Origin: Dyella mobilis
Lineage (GTDB): Bacteria; Pseudomonadota; Gammaproteobacteria; Xanthomonadales; Rhodanobacteraceae
Assembly (NCBI RefSeq): GCF_016904945.1
Contig: NZ_JADIKF010000038.1
Location: 478,241 to 542,240 of the forward strand
Length of the DNA: 64,000 nucleotides
Direction of reading: 5' to 3'
A model generated the notes under the pieces. The model made no database searches. It saw nothing but the letters and a program-made list of their open reading frames with translations, and was not told where the DNA came from. The position numbers and the translations under genes were made by a program. Shown here one piece after another: positions 32,831-40,869 of this stretch (position 1 is the first letter of the stretch; every line of letters starts with the position of its first letter).

Positions 32831-34750
32831 TCAATGAATGGACGGGCTGTAACGCAACGTCAGGTACCAGGTGCGGCCCAGCTGGTTGAAGTAGTACGTC
32901 GTTTCGTAGTTGTGATCGAACACGTTCGCCAGCTTGGCTTCCACCTGCCAGCTCGGCGCGAAGGTGTAGCTGGCGCGCAAGTCGGTGGTGGCGTAGCCGC
33001 CCATGCGATAGGTGTTGGCAGCATCGTCATAGCGCTTGCCGGAGGCGAAGAAAGTGGCGCCGACGTTGAATTTGCCGAAGCTGCGATCGACGTCCACGCG
33101 CGCGGTCTGCTTGGGTCGGCGCGGCAGCAGGTTGCCGTTGTCCGGGCCGCCATCGTCGTCCTTCGGTTGCATCAGTGTCAGGTAGCTCTGCACGCGCCAG
33201 TCGTCGAGGTTGAAGCCGAACTGGCCTTCGATGCCGCGGATCTGTGCGCGGCCCAGGTTGAACGGAACGTAGTTTTGTTCGGCATCGAGCACGATCAGGT
33301 CGTTGATGCGCGTCTGGTAGACGTTGACGCCCCAGTTCCAGTTGCTGAGCTGTTGGTTCAGGCCGATTTCCGCGCTGCGCGAGGTTTCCGGTTTCAGGTC
33401 CGGGTTGGCGGTAGGCACGCCGCCGAAAGCCGGGAAATACAGGTCATCGAAGGTCGGTGCATGGAACGCGGTGCCATAGCTGGCCGACAGCACCAGGCCT
33501 TGATCGAAGTGATACCCCCACGCCACGGCACCGGTGTTGTGGTTGCCGAACTGATCGTTGTGGTCGTGGCGCGCGGAAACCTGGACTTCGTTCTGGCCAA
33601 ACGTGCCCTGGTACTGCGCAAACGTGCCGGTGTCGCCGCGCGTGGTCTCCTGGAAGGCGGTATCGCTGTAGATGTGTTCCTGCTGGTAATCCACGCCCAC
33701 CGACAGCAACTGGTTGCTGGTCAGGGTGATGTCGTTTTGCCAGGAGGCCTGATTGCGGCGCGAATTGAAATAGCCCGTCGCCATGCGCGGGTAATACTGG
33801 CCGAAATAGGTGCCTTCGTAATACGTGTTGTCGTAATCGCGACTCTGACCGGCATTCAGCGTGACCTTCCAGATCTCCAGCGGGCTGAAACTCAGCCGCG
33901 CACCCGCGACATATTGCTCTTCGAGCGCGTCGTTGCCGACGTAAGGGCTGCCGGCGTATTCCGCGTCGCTCTTGCTGCGCATCCAGTCGAAGGCCAGTTC
34001 CGTGCCGTTATCCCAGCGATAGCCGAAATTGGCGAAGCCGTTCCAGTTGCGATACGCGTCGTTGCGGGGATCGTCCACGAAACAGGCCACGCCGGCTTCG
34101 GCCGCACCCATACGGCAGTTGGGAATGCCGCCGGTGTATTCGCCGCCGAGGCTGGCGTTGTACCAGAGATGCGAATCGCCGCCGGACACGCCGGCCTGGC
34201 CGTTGACATAGCCGTGGCTGCCGCCGGTGACCTGCGCCGAAGGCGTGATGCCGCCATTCGATTGGCCGTGGCGGGTAAAGATCTGGATCACGCCGCCAAT
34301 CGCATCCGAGCCATACAGGCTGGCGCGCGGGCCGCGCACGATTTCAATGCGATCGATGGCATCGACCGGGATTTGTTCCAGCGCCGTCAAACCCAGACTG
34401 ACCGAGCCAATGCGCACGCCGTCGATCATCACCAGCACGTGGTTGGGATTGGTACCGCGCACATACAGCGACGTTGCCGAACCGAGTCCGCCCGTGGTGG
34501 CGACCGAAATGCCGGGCAAGCCGTTGAACAGATCGGTCAGCGTGGCCGGCTGCAGGCGGTCGATGTCTTCGCGCGTGATCACGGTAACCGAAGCAAGCGC
34601 CTGGTTTTCGGTGATGGCCGTACGCGTCGCCGTGACGATCACCGTTTGCAGCGTGTTGTTCTGATCGGTGACCGTCTGGGCGTGGCCGGTTTGGACGGCC
34701 AATCCGAGGCTGAGCAATGCGGCTGCCAGGGCAGTTTTCTTCAACGACAT
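32831..34750 (-). CDS. btuB: TonB-dependent vitamin B12 receptor BtuB
   Basis: Outer-membrane active transporter for cobalamin, 639 aa. ATG 34750 (MSLKKTALAAALLSLGLAVQ, signal peptide ending GHAQT) has AGGGGA upstream; the frame extends further but through the riboswitch. Features: TonB box-like LQTVIVTATRT, plug domain (SVTVITREDIDRLQPATLTD; DGVRIGSVSLGLTALEQIPV; IEIVRGPRASLYGSDAIGGV), then the 22-strand barrel ending in an aromatic residue pattern (TWYLTLRYSPSIH). The cobalamin riboswitch immediately upstream confirms the substrate. No other cobalamin genes follow; transcription ends near the hairpin now interrupted by the MITE-like element. Confidence 0.95.
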   Translation of the reverse strand: MSLKKTALAAALLSLGLAVQTGHAQTVTDQNNTLQTVIVTATRTAITENQALASVTVITREDIDRLQPATLTDLFNGLPGISVATTGGLGSATSLYVRGTNPNHVLVMIDGVRIGSVSLGLTALEQIPVDAIDRIEIVRGPRASLYGSDAIGGVIQIFTRHGQSNGGITPSAQVTGGSHGYVNGQAGVSGGDSHLWYNASLGGEYTGGIPNCRMGAAEAGVACFVDDPRNDAYRNWNGFANFGYRWDNGTELAFDWMRSKSDAEYAGSPYVGNDALEEQYVAGARLSFSPLEIWKVTLNAGQSRDYDNTYYEGTYFGQYYPRMATGYFNSRRNQASWQNDITLTSNQLLSVGVDYQQEHIYSDTAFQETTRGDTGTFAQYQGTFGQNEVQVSARHDHNDQFGNHNTGAVAWGYHFDQGLVLSASYGTAFHAPTFDDLYFPAFGGVPTANPDLKPETSRSAEIGLNQQLSNWNWGVNVYQTRINDLIVLDAEQNYVPFNLGRAQIRGIEGQFGFNLDDWRVQSYLTLMQPKDDDGGPDNGNLLPRRPKQTARVDVDRSFGKFNVGATFFASGKRYDDAANTYRMGGYATTDLRASYTFAPSWQVEAKLANVFDHNYETTYYFNQLGRTWYLTLRYSPSIH

Positions 34751-34788
34751 AATGATTCCCCTGCCGAGCGTCCCCGCGCGGCGTGAAT

Positions 34789-34808
34789 AAAAAAGCCGGC
34801 GAACCAGC
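34789..34808 (-). terminator. Intrinsic terminator between the cobalamin riboswitch and btuB
   Basis: On the minus strand GCTGG-TTCG-CCGGC is followed by TTTTTT (34794-34789). It lies downstream of the aptamer and 38 bases before the btuB ATG, so it is the expected expression platform: ligand binding would favour this hairpin and stop transcription. Stem is short but GC-rich; the competing antiterminator was not worked out. Confidence 0.75.
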
Positions 34809-34899
34809 GGTGCGGGGGACGGAATGGCGGGCGGGCGAAAGCAGCCGGAGCACGCGATCCGAGCCCCGCCCACCGCGAGTCGCCAGAACCATCGAATCG

Positions 34900-35095
34900 G
34901 GCCGGTCTCCGGACTCGCGAGTGGCTGCTTTTGTGCATGCCGTCGAACGATGCCTTCCCATGCAGAGCACAGTGGCGTGTGATCGTTCGTGAAACGCTCG
35001 CTTACCGTTGCGGGGGCAGCGCCGGCCTTGCTGTCGATACAGCGCACCGGCTTCCCGTTTCATCCCCTCAGCTAGGCCAGGGGACACCCGAAACA
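34900..35095 (-). ncRNA. Cobalamin (AdoCbl-type) riboswitch upstream of btuB
   Basis: The minus strand carries the conserved pieces of the cobalamin aptamer in order: GGGAAGCCGGTG (35056-35045), GCTGCCCCCGCAACGGTAAG (35020-35001), a CCACTGTGC...GCATGGGAAGG segment (34974-34952) and the closing B12 box AGTCCGGAGACCGGC (34915-34901). These are the established landmarks of this class. It is followed by an intrinsic terminator (34808-34789) and btuB, so control by premature termination is predicted. The outer boundaries are approximate. Confidence 0.95.
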
Positions 35096-35253
35096 AACGC
35101 GATCTTAACTAGTTGCAGTCAGCGCGCGCAAATGGCGCGTCGCCGGGTGGCGCCCGTTGCACCTGTTTCGCAAGCTTTGCGGTCAGTCCGAATTACCTTC
35201 GCGGAAGGCTTGTGCACCATTGGGACATTTCAGCAACGGAATGAGACGGAACT

Positions 35254-35700
35254 ATGTCGCCCCACGAATGGAAGGCGTGTTGTGGCTTGGCAGCGGTGGC
35301 GCTTTTTGCCTTCAGCGTGGTGCTGGCCAAAGAAGTCGCACCACCCGAAAAGGCGGCGATATCCGAAGTTCTGCTGCAAACCACCCGGGCCTGGGATGGC
35401 GATCGGTACAAACCCTACCCGGCCGGGCAGCCGCAGATATCTGTGTTGCGCATCTACATACCGCCGCATACCTCGCTTCCCTGGCACAGCCATCCCGTGA
35501 TCAATGCCGCTTATGTGCTTACTGGCGAACTCACCGTGGAAAAGAAAAGCGATGGCAAGAAGCTTCACTTGAAGACGGGCGATGTGTTGCCGGAGACGGT
35601 CAATCAGTCGCACCTGGGCTACACCGAAGATCAATCGGCGCTACTGCTGGTGTTCTATGCAGGGGTGGAAGGAACGCCGATCACCGTCGTGGAGCGATGA
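35254..35700 (+). CDS. Secreted cupin-domain protein
   Basis: 148 aa with a hydrophobic N-terminus (CCGLAAVALFAFSVVLAKE) likely to be a signal peptide. The single cupin barrel shows the metal-binding motif PWHSHPVINAAYVLTGELTV (HxH and the following Glu) and a second motif region with His in NQSHLGY. Periplasmic cupins of this type have no settled role; sugar or polyamine binding and detoxification have been suggested for relatives. It is transcribed away from btuB and is probably monocistronic. The start is supported only by a weak upstream GGAA. Confidence 0.8.
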   Translation: MSPHEWKACCGLAAVALFAFSVVLAKEVAPPEKAAISEVLLQTTRAWDGDRYKPYPAGQPQISVLRIYIPPHTSLPWHSHPVINAAYVLTGELTVEKKSDGKKLHLKTGDVLPETVNQSHLGYTEDQSALLLVFYAGVEGTPITVVER

Positions 35701-35740
35701 GCCTGGCCGCGAAAAGCACTTCCGTGTGCCTTTGCTGTCG

Positions 35741-37396
35741 CTAGGCCGTCGCGTCGGCCATGGAACGTGGGGCATTTCGAGGCGTGATGGATGCATGGCC
35801 AGAGGCCGCTTCCATCTTGGATCTGATACGTGACCGGAAGCGCGCCACCACGATGGCATCGTCGATAAAGGCAAACACGAAGAAGCCAAGCATCGTTCCC
35901 ACGATCAGTGCGGAGTAGTCCATCCGATAGAACGGGGTAAGCAGGCTGAACCACAGAAAGATATTCGGCAGCGATTGCATCAGGTGCAAATCGCTGGCGA
36001 TGGACGAGGCTATGCGGTTATGGCTGAATCGCGCGTGGATTTGCACATACAGCATGCTGCCGAACCGCACGAACATCAGCACGGCCAGCGGACTCAGAAG
36101 ATAGACATAAGCATGCCATTCCTCCAGCCACAGATCGGTGATCAGAGTGGGGCTGGATGTATTGGCAACCGCCAGGAACGCCAAGGGAATCGTTGCCGCC
36201 GAGCCAATCCAGCCCCAGTTCGTGCTGATGCTGCCAGCCCGGATCGGCTGGGAGCGACGCCAGCTCTGCGCCAGCAGGATGGGAGCGGCCATGGCCACCA
36301 GCAAGACGATCGCAAAGCGCTGCAAGCCGTGGATATCCGTCGTCATCCATGGATCGAACCATGCCACGGCGATTAGCGCGAACGGAGAAAGGATCGAAAG
36401 CCACAAGGTGTTGCGCGCGGCAAAGAAATAATCGCCGCCGCGAGAGAGCGAGAAAGTGGGAACAGAAAAAGCCGGTGGCATCAACAGCAACAGGCCGACC
36501 AGATGCACCCACGACTTGTTGAAATAGAACATCAGCAAGCCGCAAACCAGCAGCCGCAGTGCGATCAATACAACGAGGCTGACCGTGTGCGAGCCCTTGC
36601 GAGGATCGAGCACACCGGTCTCGATGCGCAGCGCCAGGAAGAAAGCATTGACGGCCAGCAGCGCCAGAATGCCAGCATCGACCCACGCTCCAGGCAACGC
36701 CGCGCCAGACAGCGCCATGACCAGGCCCGCCAGCGCCGCGCCGAGCGTCCACAGCGGCAGGTGGATTTCCACGTGTTCGGCCACGTGGTTGAGCACGGAC
36801 GAGCTGCTTGCCGTCAGCGCGGTGAGGTCATTCCAGGACAGCGGATGGGAATTGGGTAGCTTGAAATCGATATATTCCGATGGCGTGCGTCCGGAAGCGA
36901 TTAGCGCGAACATCTCCACGATGTATTTGTGGGCGACCACCAGCACGTGCTTGCCGGCTTGCTCAAGTGGTGCGAGCACTTGCTCGTGATACGCCTTGCA
37001 GCGCTCATACATGTCCATCCAGCTCTCGCCGGAGGGAGGCTGGCCGTCCTTGCTGTGAATGAAGTGATCGAAGCGTTCGTAGCCGAGAGCCTTCTTCAGC
37101 AGTGTCTTGTTTTCGCCTGCAAATACCCCGAAGTCGCGTTCAATCAGCGCGTCGCTGAAGACGATTTTTGCGCGCGGTGCAAGATCGTCGCCAAGAATGG
37201 TGCGCGCAGTTTCTCGTGCGCGTCCGAGTGTCGAGATGTGTACTTCATCGAAGTCCACGTGAAGCTTGCGGATGCGTGCCGCCGCTTCCCGAGCCTGGCG
37301 CCGGCCCAGCGCCGTCAGCGGAGAGTCCAGGATCCCTGCAAAGTAGTTCTGCTCATTGGCGAGCGATTCGCCGTGGCGAACAAAATAAATCGTCAT
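35741..37396 (-). CDS. Histidine-phosphatase domain fused to a multi-span membrane domain
   Basis: 551 aa. Residues 1 to about 200 are a phosphoglycerate-mutase-like histidine phosphatase: YFVRHGESLANE (catalytic His8), LGRARETA, IERDFGVF (Glu86) and VVAHKYIVEM (His156), all intact. Residues about 210-551 contain about ten hydrophobic spans (for example LWTLGAALAGLVMALSG, LVVLIALRLLVCGLLMFYF, LVGLLLLMPPAFSVPTF, MLGFFVFAFIDDAIV). The membrane part slightly recalls the SBF/AEC-type carrier fold (a PPA segment after a span), but this is weak. There is no stop or frameshift between the parts. A soluble phosphatase tethered to a carrier-like membrane domain is unusual; function unknown. Confidence 0.85.
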   Translation of the reverse strand: MTIYFVRHGESLANEQNYFAGILDSPLTALGRRQAREAAARIRKLHVDFDEVHISTLGRARETARTILGDDLAPRAKIVFSDALIERDFGVFAGENKTLLKKALGYERFDHFIHSKDGQPPSGESWMDMYERCKAYHEQVLAPLEQAGKHVLVVAHKYIVEMFALIASGRTPSEYIDFKLPNSHPLSWNDLTALTASSSSVLNHVAEHVEIHLPLWTLGAALAGLVMALSGAALPGAWVDAGILALLAVNAFFLALRIETGVLDPRKGSHTVSLVVLIALRLLVCGLLMFYFNKSWVHLVGLLLLMPPAFSVPTFSLSRGGDYFFAARNTLWLSILSPFALIAVAWFDPWMTTDIHGLQRFAIVLLVAMAAPILLAQSWRRSQPIRAGSISTNWGWIGSAATIPLAFLAVANTSSPTLITDLWLEEWHAYVYLLSPLAVLMFVRFGSMLYVQIHARFSHNRIASSIASDLHLMQSLPNIFLWFSLLTPFYRMDYSALIVGTMLGFFVFAFIDDAIVVARFRSRIRSKMEAASGHASITPRNAPRSMADATA

Positions 37397-37621
37397 CGTG
37401 TTCTTCCTGTTCGATGTTGCGACCAGATTTCCGTGCTGGTCTGGCAGCGATTCGCTGTCGACACGGACATGGTTACAACGATGAACTCACGCAGATCGAA
37501 GGCATTGCCTGACAGCGTTTAGGACGATGAAGATGCAAGAAGGAAAGTCATGGGGCGAAGACATCGGTCGCACGATGACGACGAGCCTGGGTCGCGCACT
37601 ATCGGGAAATCTCGGTTGTGC

Positions 37622-38374
37622 TTAGTCCGTCTGCAACTCGGCCACGAAATCGTAGATGTCGCCGCGATACCAGGAGGTGGTGAACTCGACCACGCGACCG
37701 TCTTCGAGAAAGCCGCGCCGTTCGATGTGCAGGCCGGCACTGCCGGCGGTGACGTGCAGCAAGCGGGCCTGCCGCGCACCCAGCAATACGGCGCGCAGAC
37801 GCTGCAAGGCGCGGATCGGGCGGCAATCGTATTTTTCCAGCGCCTCGTACAGCGAATCGTGCACTTCGTGCGGGTCGGGCAGGATGCTGGCGGGCACCAC
37901 CGTGCGCTCGATCGCCAACGGCTCGTCTTCGGCGTAGCGCACGCGGTGCAGGCGCACCACCAGCACGCCGGGCGACAGGTTCAGCGCCATGGATTCTTCC
38001 GGCGTCACTTCGCCCACGCTGCGCTCGAAGAACTCCGAACGCGGATGCAGGCCGCGCGCGCGCAGGTCTTCGGTGAAGCTGGTCAGCCGCGACATCGGCT
38101 TGACGATGCGCTCGGCCACGAATGTGCCGGCGCCGTGGCGCTGCGTCAGCAGGCCTTCCTCAACCAAACCTGAAATGGCCTTGCGCACCGTCACGCGGGA
38201 CAAACCCAAGGCCTGCGATAAATCACGTTCGCTGGGCAAGGTTTGGCCCGGTTCGATGTCCCGGTGCTGGATCACGTTACGGATCGCCCGGCGCAGCCGC
38301 AGGTAAGCCAGCGGCTGGTGGGTGCTGGTATCGCGGCTGAGGCGCCGGTATTCGTCGGCCAAGGCATTCTGCAT
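37622..38374 (-). CDS. GntR/HutC-family transcriptional regulator, divergent from zwf
   Basis: 250 aa from ATG 38374 (MQNALADEYRRLSRDTS); the frame upstream runs into the promoter region and is not used. N-terminal GntR winged helix (LRRAIRNVIQHRDIEPGQTL, SERDLSQALGLSRVTVRKAI, GLVEEGLLTQRHGAGTFV) and a C-terminal UTRA sugar-sensing domain (FERSVGEVTPEESMALNLSP ... YDFVAELQT). It is divergent from zwf-pgl-edd-eda, so it most likely controls the Entner-Doudoroff genes in response to a phosphorylated sugar. Members of the same subfamily regulate N-acetylglucosamine use (NagQ/NagR type); that is an alternative or additional role. Confidence 0.92.
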   Translation of the reverse strand: MQNALADEYRRLSRDTSTHQPLAYLRLRRAIRNVIQHRDIEPGQTLPSERDLSQALGLSRVTVRKAISGLVEEGLLTQRHGAGTFVAERIVKPMSRLTSFTEDLRARGLHPRSEFFERSVGEVTPEESMALNLSPGVLVVRLHRVRYAEDEPLAIERTVVPASILPDPHEVHDSLYEALEKYDCRPIRALQRLRAVLLGARQARLLHVTAGSAGLHIERRGFLEDGRVVEFTTSWYRGDIYDFVAELQTD

Positions 38375-38477
38375 AGCCGCACAATACCAATGAGGAACCA
38401 CTGGGACAACTGGGTCACCCCCGCAGGGCCCCGTCGGCTTAGGAAAAATTTGCATACGATTGCAATGCACAAAACAC

Positions 38478-38505
38478 TGGTATTGCCTGGTATGTCATTG
38501 GTACG
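38478..38505 (+). promoter_or_regulatory. Three direct TGGTAT-type repeats upstream of zwf (candidate GntR operator)
   Basis: TGGTATT (38478), TGGTATG (38488) and TGGTACG (38499) occur at 10- and 11-bp spacing, placing them on one face of the helix; an inverted copy, ATACCAA (38385-38391), lies beside the regulator start. TGGTATT repeats resemble the sites described for the GntR protein NagQ in Xanthomonas, as I recall. They begin 86 bp before the zwf GTG. A dyad TTGCA-N6-TGCAA (38450-38465) lies just upstream. Confidence 0.55.
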
Positions 38506-38563
38506 ATCAAAGCTCCCCGGCGGCCGCACGCCCGTGGCTGCCAGCATTCTCTAGAGGTGAGTT

Positions 38564-40051
38564 GTGACTGCACCTGCTCAACCGGTCGATCTGTTCGATC
38601 TGGTGATTTTCGGCGGCACCGGCGACCTGGCCGTGCGCAAATTGCTCCCTGCCTTGTTCCACCGCTTCGTTGACGGCCAGATCCAGGACGGCAGCCGCAT
38701 CGTCGGCGTGGCCCGCGAAGCCCTCGACGACGACGGCTACCGCCAGCAGGTGCGCGCGACGCTTAACGGTGCGGCGCAATCGAAGCCGGACAAGCTGGAC
38801 GCCTTCCTCAAGATGGTGCACTACCGGCCGCTGGACGCGCGCAAGGACGAGGGCTGGGACGATTTCGCCAAGCTGATGGGCGAATGCCCCAGCCACGTGC
38901 GGGTGTTCTACCTCTCCACCTCGCCGGACCTGTTTGTCGACATCTGCCAGCGCCTGGGCCATTACGGCCTCAACAAGGGCGAGTCGCGCGTGGTGCTGGA
39001 AAAGCCGATCGGCCACGACCTGGCCAGCGCCAACCGCATCAATGACGACGTCGGTGCGGTGTTCGCCGAATCGCAGACCTACCGTATCGATCATTACCTC
39101 GGCAAGGAAACGGTGCAGAACCTGCTGGCGCTGCGCTTCGGCAATGCCTTGTTCGAACCGCTGTGGAACGCCGGCCACATCGACCACGTGCAGATCACCG
39201 TGGCCGAAACGCTGGGCGTGGGCCGCCGCGGCCCTTATTACGACCACGCCGGCGCGTTGCGCGACATGGTGCAGAACCACATGCTGCAGCTGTTGTGCAT
39301 GGTGGCGATGGAGCCGCCCGCTTCGCTTTCGCCCGACGCGGTGCGCGATGAGAAGCTCAAAGTGCTGCACGCGCTCAAGCCGATCGACGAGGGCAACGCG
39401 GCCCAGCTCACCGTGCGCGGCCAGTACCGCGCGGGCGCGGCCGAAGGCCAGAGCGTGCCGGGCTACATCGAAGACCTGAATGCGGACAGCAAGTCCAAGG
39501 TCGAGAAATCCAACACCGAAACCTTCGTCGCGCTCAAGGCCGAGATCGGCAACTGGCGCTGGGCCGGCGTGCCGTTCTACCTGCGCACCGGCAAGCGGCT
39601 GGCCGAGCGCGTGTCGGAAATTGTGGTGGCGTTCAAGCCCGTGCCGCATTCGATCTTCACCGCTTCCGCCGGCCCGCTGGCGCAGAACCGCCTGGTGCTG
39701 CGCCTGCAGCCGGATGAGGGCGTCAAGCTGTGGCTCACCATCAAGCATCCCGGCCCAGGCGGTTTGCGCCTGCGTCACGTGCCGCTGGACATGAGCTTTG
39801 TCGAAGCGTTCGGCGTGCAGCAGCCCGATGCCTACGAGCGCCTGTTGCTGGACGTGGTGCGCGGCAATCCCACCTTGTTCATGCGCCGCGACGAAGTCGA
39901 GGCGGCATGGCGCTGGGCCGATCCCATCCTGGCGGCCTGGGCGGCCAGCGGCGAAGCGCCGCGTCCGTACACCTCCGGTACCTGGGGGCCGAGTGCCGCG
40001 GTGGCCTTGATCGAGCGCGACGGACGCACCTGGGACGAGGATTACGAATAG
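38564..40051 (+). CDS. zwf: Glucose-6-phosphate 1-dehydrogenase
   Basis: Oxidises glucose 6-phosphate to 6-phosphogluconolactone with NAD(P)+; entry step of the Entner-Doudoroff and pentose phosphate routes. 495 aa from a GTG start (MTAPAQPVDLFDLVIFGGTG) with GAGGTGA just upstream. The coenzyme site is IFGGTGDLAVRKLLPAL, and the substrate motif is YRIDHYLGKETVQNL with the conserved His and Lys. Its TAG shares one base with the GTG of pgl, so the two are translationally coupled. Likely regulated by the divergent GntR protein. Confidence 0.97.
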   Translation: MTAPAQPVDLFDLVIFGGTGDLAVRKLLPALFHRFVDGQIQDGSRIVGVAREALDDDGYRQQVRATLNGAAQSKPDKLDAFLKMVHYRPLDARKDEGWDDFAKLMGECPSHVRVFYLSTSPDLFVDICQRLGHYGLNKGESRVVLEKPIGHDLASANRINDDVGAVFAESQTYRIDHYLGKETVQNLLALRFGNALFEPLWNAGHIDHVQITVAETLGVGRRGPYYDHAGALRDMVQNHMLQLLCMVAMEPPASLSPDAVRDEKLKVLHALKPIDEGNAAQLTVRGQYRAGAAEGQSVPGYIEDLNADSKSKVEKSNTETFVALKAEIGNWRWAGVPFYLRTGKRLAERVSEIVVAFKPVPHSIFTASAGPLAQNRLVLRLQPDEGVKLWLTIKHPGPGGLRLRHVPLDMSFVEAFGVQQPDAYERLLLDVVRGNPTLFMRRDEVEAAWRWADPILAAWAASGEAPRPYTSGTWGPSAAVALIERDGRTWDEDYE

Positions 40052-40746
40052 TGTCCGACGAGCAAAAATTTCGCGCCTTCGAAGACGGGCAGGGCCTCGC
40101 TACCGCCTTGTCCGCCAGCATCGCAGGCCAGTTGCGTGCCGCGATCGAAGCGCGCGGCGAAGCGCTGATCGCGGTCTCTGGCGGCAGCACGCCCAAGCGC
40201 CTGTTCGAAGCGCTTGCCAACGAAATCCTGGATTGGTCGCGCGTTACCGTCACTCTGGTCGACGAGCGCTGGGTGCCCGACAGCGACGAGCGTTCCAACG
40301 CGCGCATGGTGGAAGCCTCGTTGCTGCAGCACAAAGCGGCCGATGCCCAGTTCGTGCCCTTGTATGTGGAAGCGGCGACCCCGGAGGCCGGTATCGCCGA
40401 GGTGCGCACGCACGTGGGCGCACTCAAGCTGCCGTTCGACGTGGTGGTGCTGGGCATGGGGCCGGATGGCCACACGGCATCGTTCTTCCCTGGCGGTGAT
40501 CGCCTGGACGAAGCGCTCGACGTGTCCAACACCGCTGTGGTGCTGCCGATGCGTGCGCAGGGCGCGGGCGAGCCACGCATCACCTTTACGCTGCGCGAAC
40601 TGTTGCAGGCCAAGGCGCTGTATCTGCACATCCAGGGCGATGACAAGCGCATCGTGCTGGATGAGGCGGAGCAGCCGGGCAGCAAGTTGCCCATCGCCAG
40701 TGTGCTGCGCGCGGGCCGGCCGCTGGATATCTATTGGTGCCCGTGA
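40051..40746 (+). CDS. pgl: 6-phosphogluconolactonase
   Basis: Hydrolyses 6-phosphogluconolactone to 6-phosphogluconate. 231 aa from the GTG that overlaps the zwf stop by one base. Conserved devB-type motifs: ALIAVSGGSTPKRLFEAL, VTLVDERWVPDSDERSN and LGMGPDGHTASFFPG. It completes the pair that turns glucose 6-phosphate into the substrate of Edd, encoded next. A 123-bp gap with a palindromic repeat separates it from edd. Confidence 0.96.
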   Translation: MSDEQKFRAFEDGQGLATALSASIAGQLRAAIEARGEALIAVSGGSTPKRLFEALANEILDWSRVTVTLVDERWVPDSDERSNARMVEASLLQHKAADAQFVPLYVEAATPEAGIAEVRTHVGALKLPFDVVVLGMGPDGHTASFFPGGDRLDEALDVSNTAVVLPMRAQGAGEPRITFTLRELLQAKALYLHIQGDDKRIVLDEAEQPGSKLPIASVLRAGRPLDIYWCP

Positions 40747-40784
40747 TGCGGCTGCCGCGTTCCGGACTTGCTGCAGAAGGGGCT

Positions 40785-40810
40785 GTCATTCCCGCACGTG
40801 CGGGAATGAC
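40785..40810. repeat. REP-like perfect 26-bp palindrome between pgl and edd
   Basis: A perfect dyad reading GTCATTCCCGCAC and its reverse complement, continuous with no loop. Sequences built on GTCATTCCCGC...GCGGGAATGAC are common dispersed intergenic repeats in Proteobacteria. In RNA it forms a strong hairpin and could shield pgl mRNA or reduce read-through to edd. Confidence 0.8.
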
Positions 40811-40869
40811 GGCCACACCATCCAAGCACTGTATGCGTCAACGCCGGGTTCGCCTGGCTGGAGTTTGAA

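Noticed and set aside
32830..35047. Extended N-terminus for btuB up to 35047
   Set aside because: The extra residues are translated from the cobalamin riboswitch and terminator; a signal peptide with ribosome site begins at 34750.
38449..38466. HexR-type operator before zwf
   Set aside because: TTGCA-N6-TGCAA is a dyad but does not match the HexR consensus I know, and the adjacent regulator is GntR-type.
40785..40810. CRISPR repeat
   Set aside because: A single palindrome with no second regularly spaced copy; it is a REP-like intergenic repeat.
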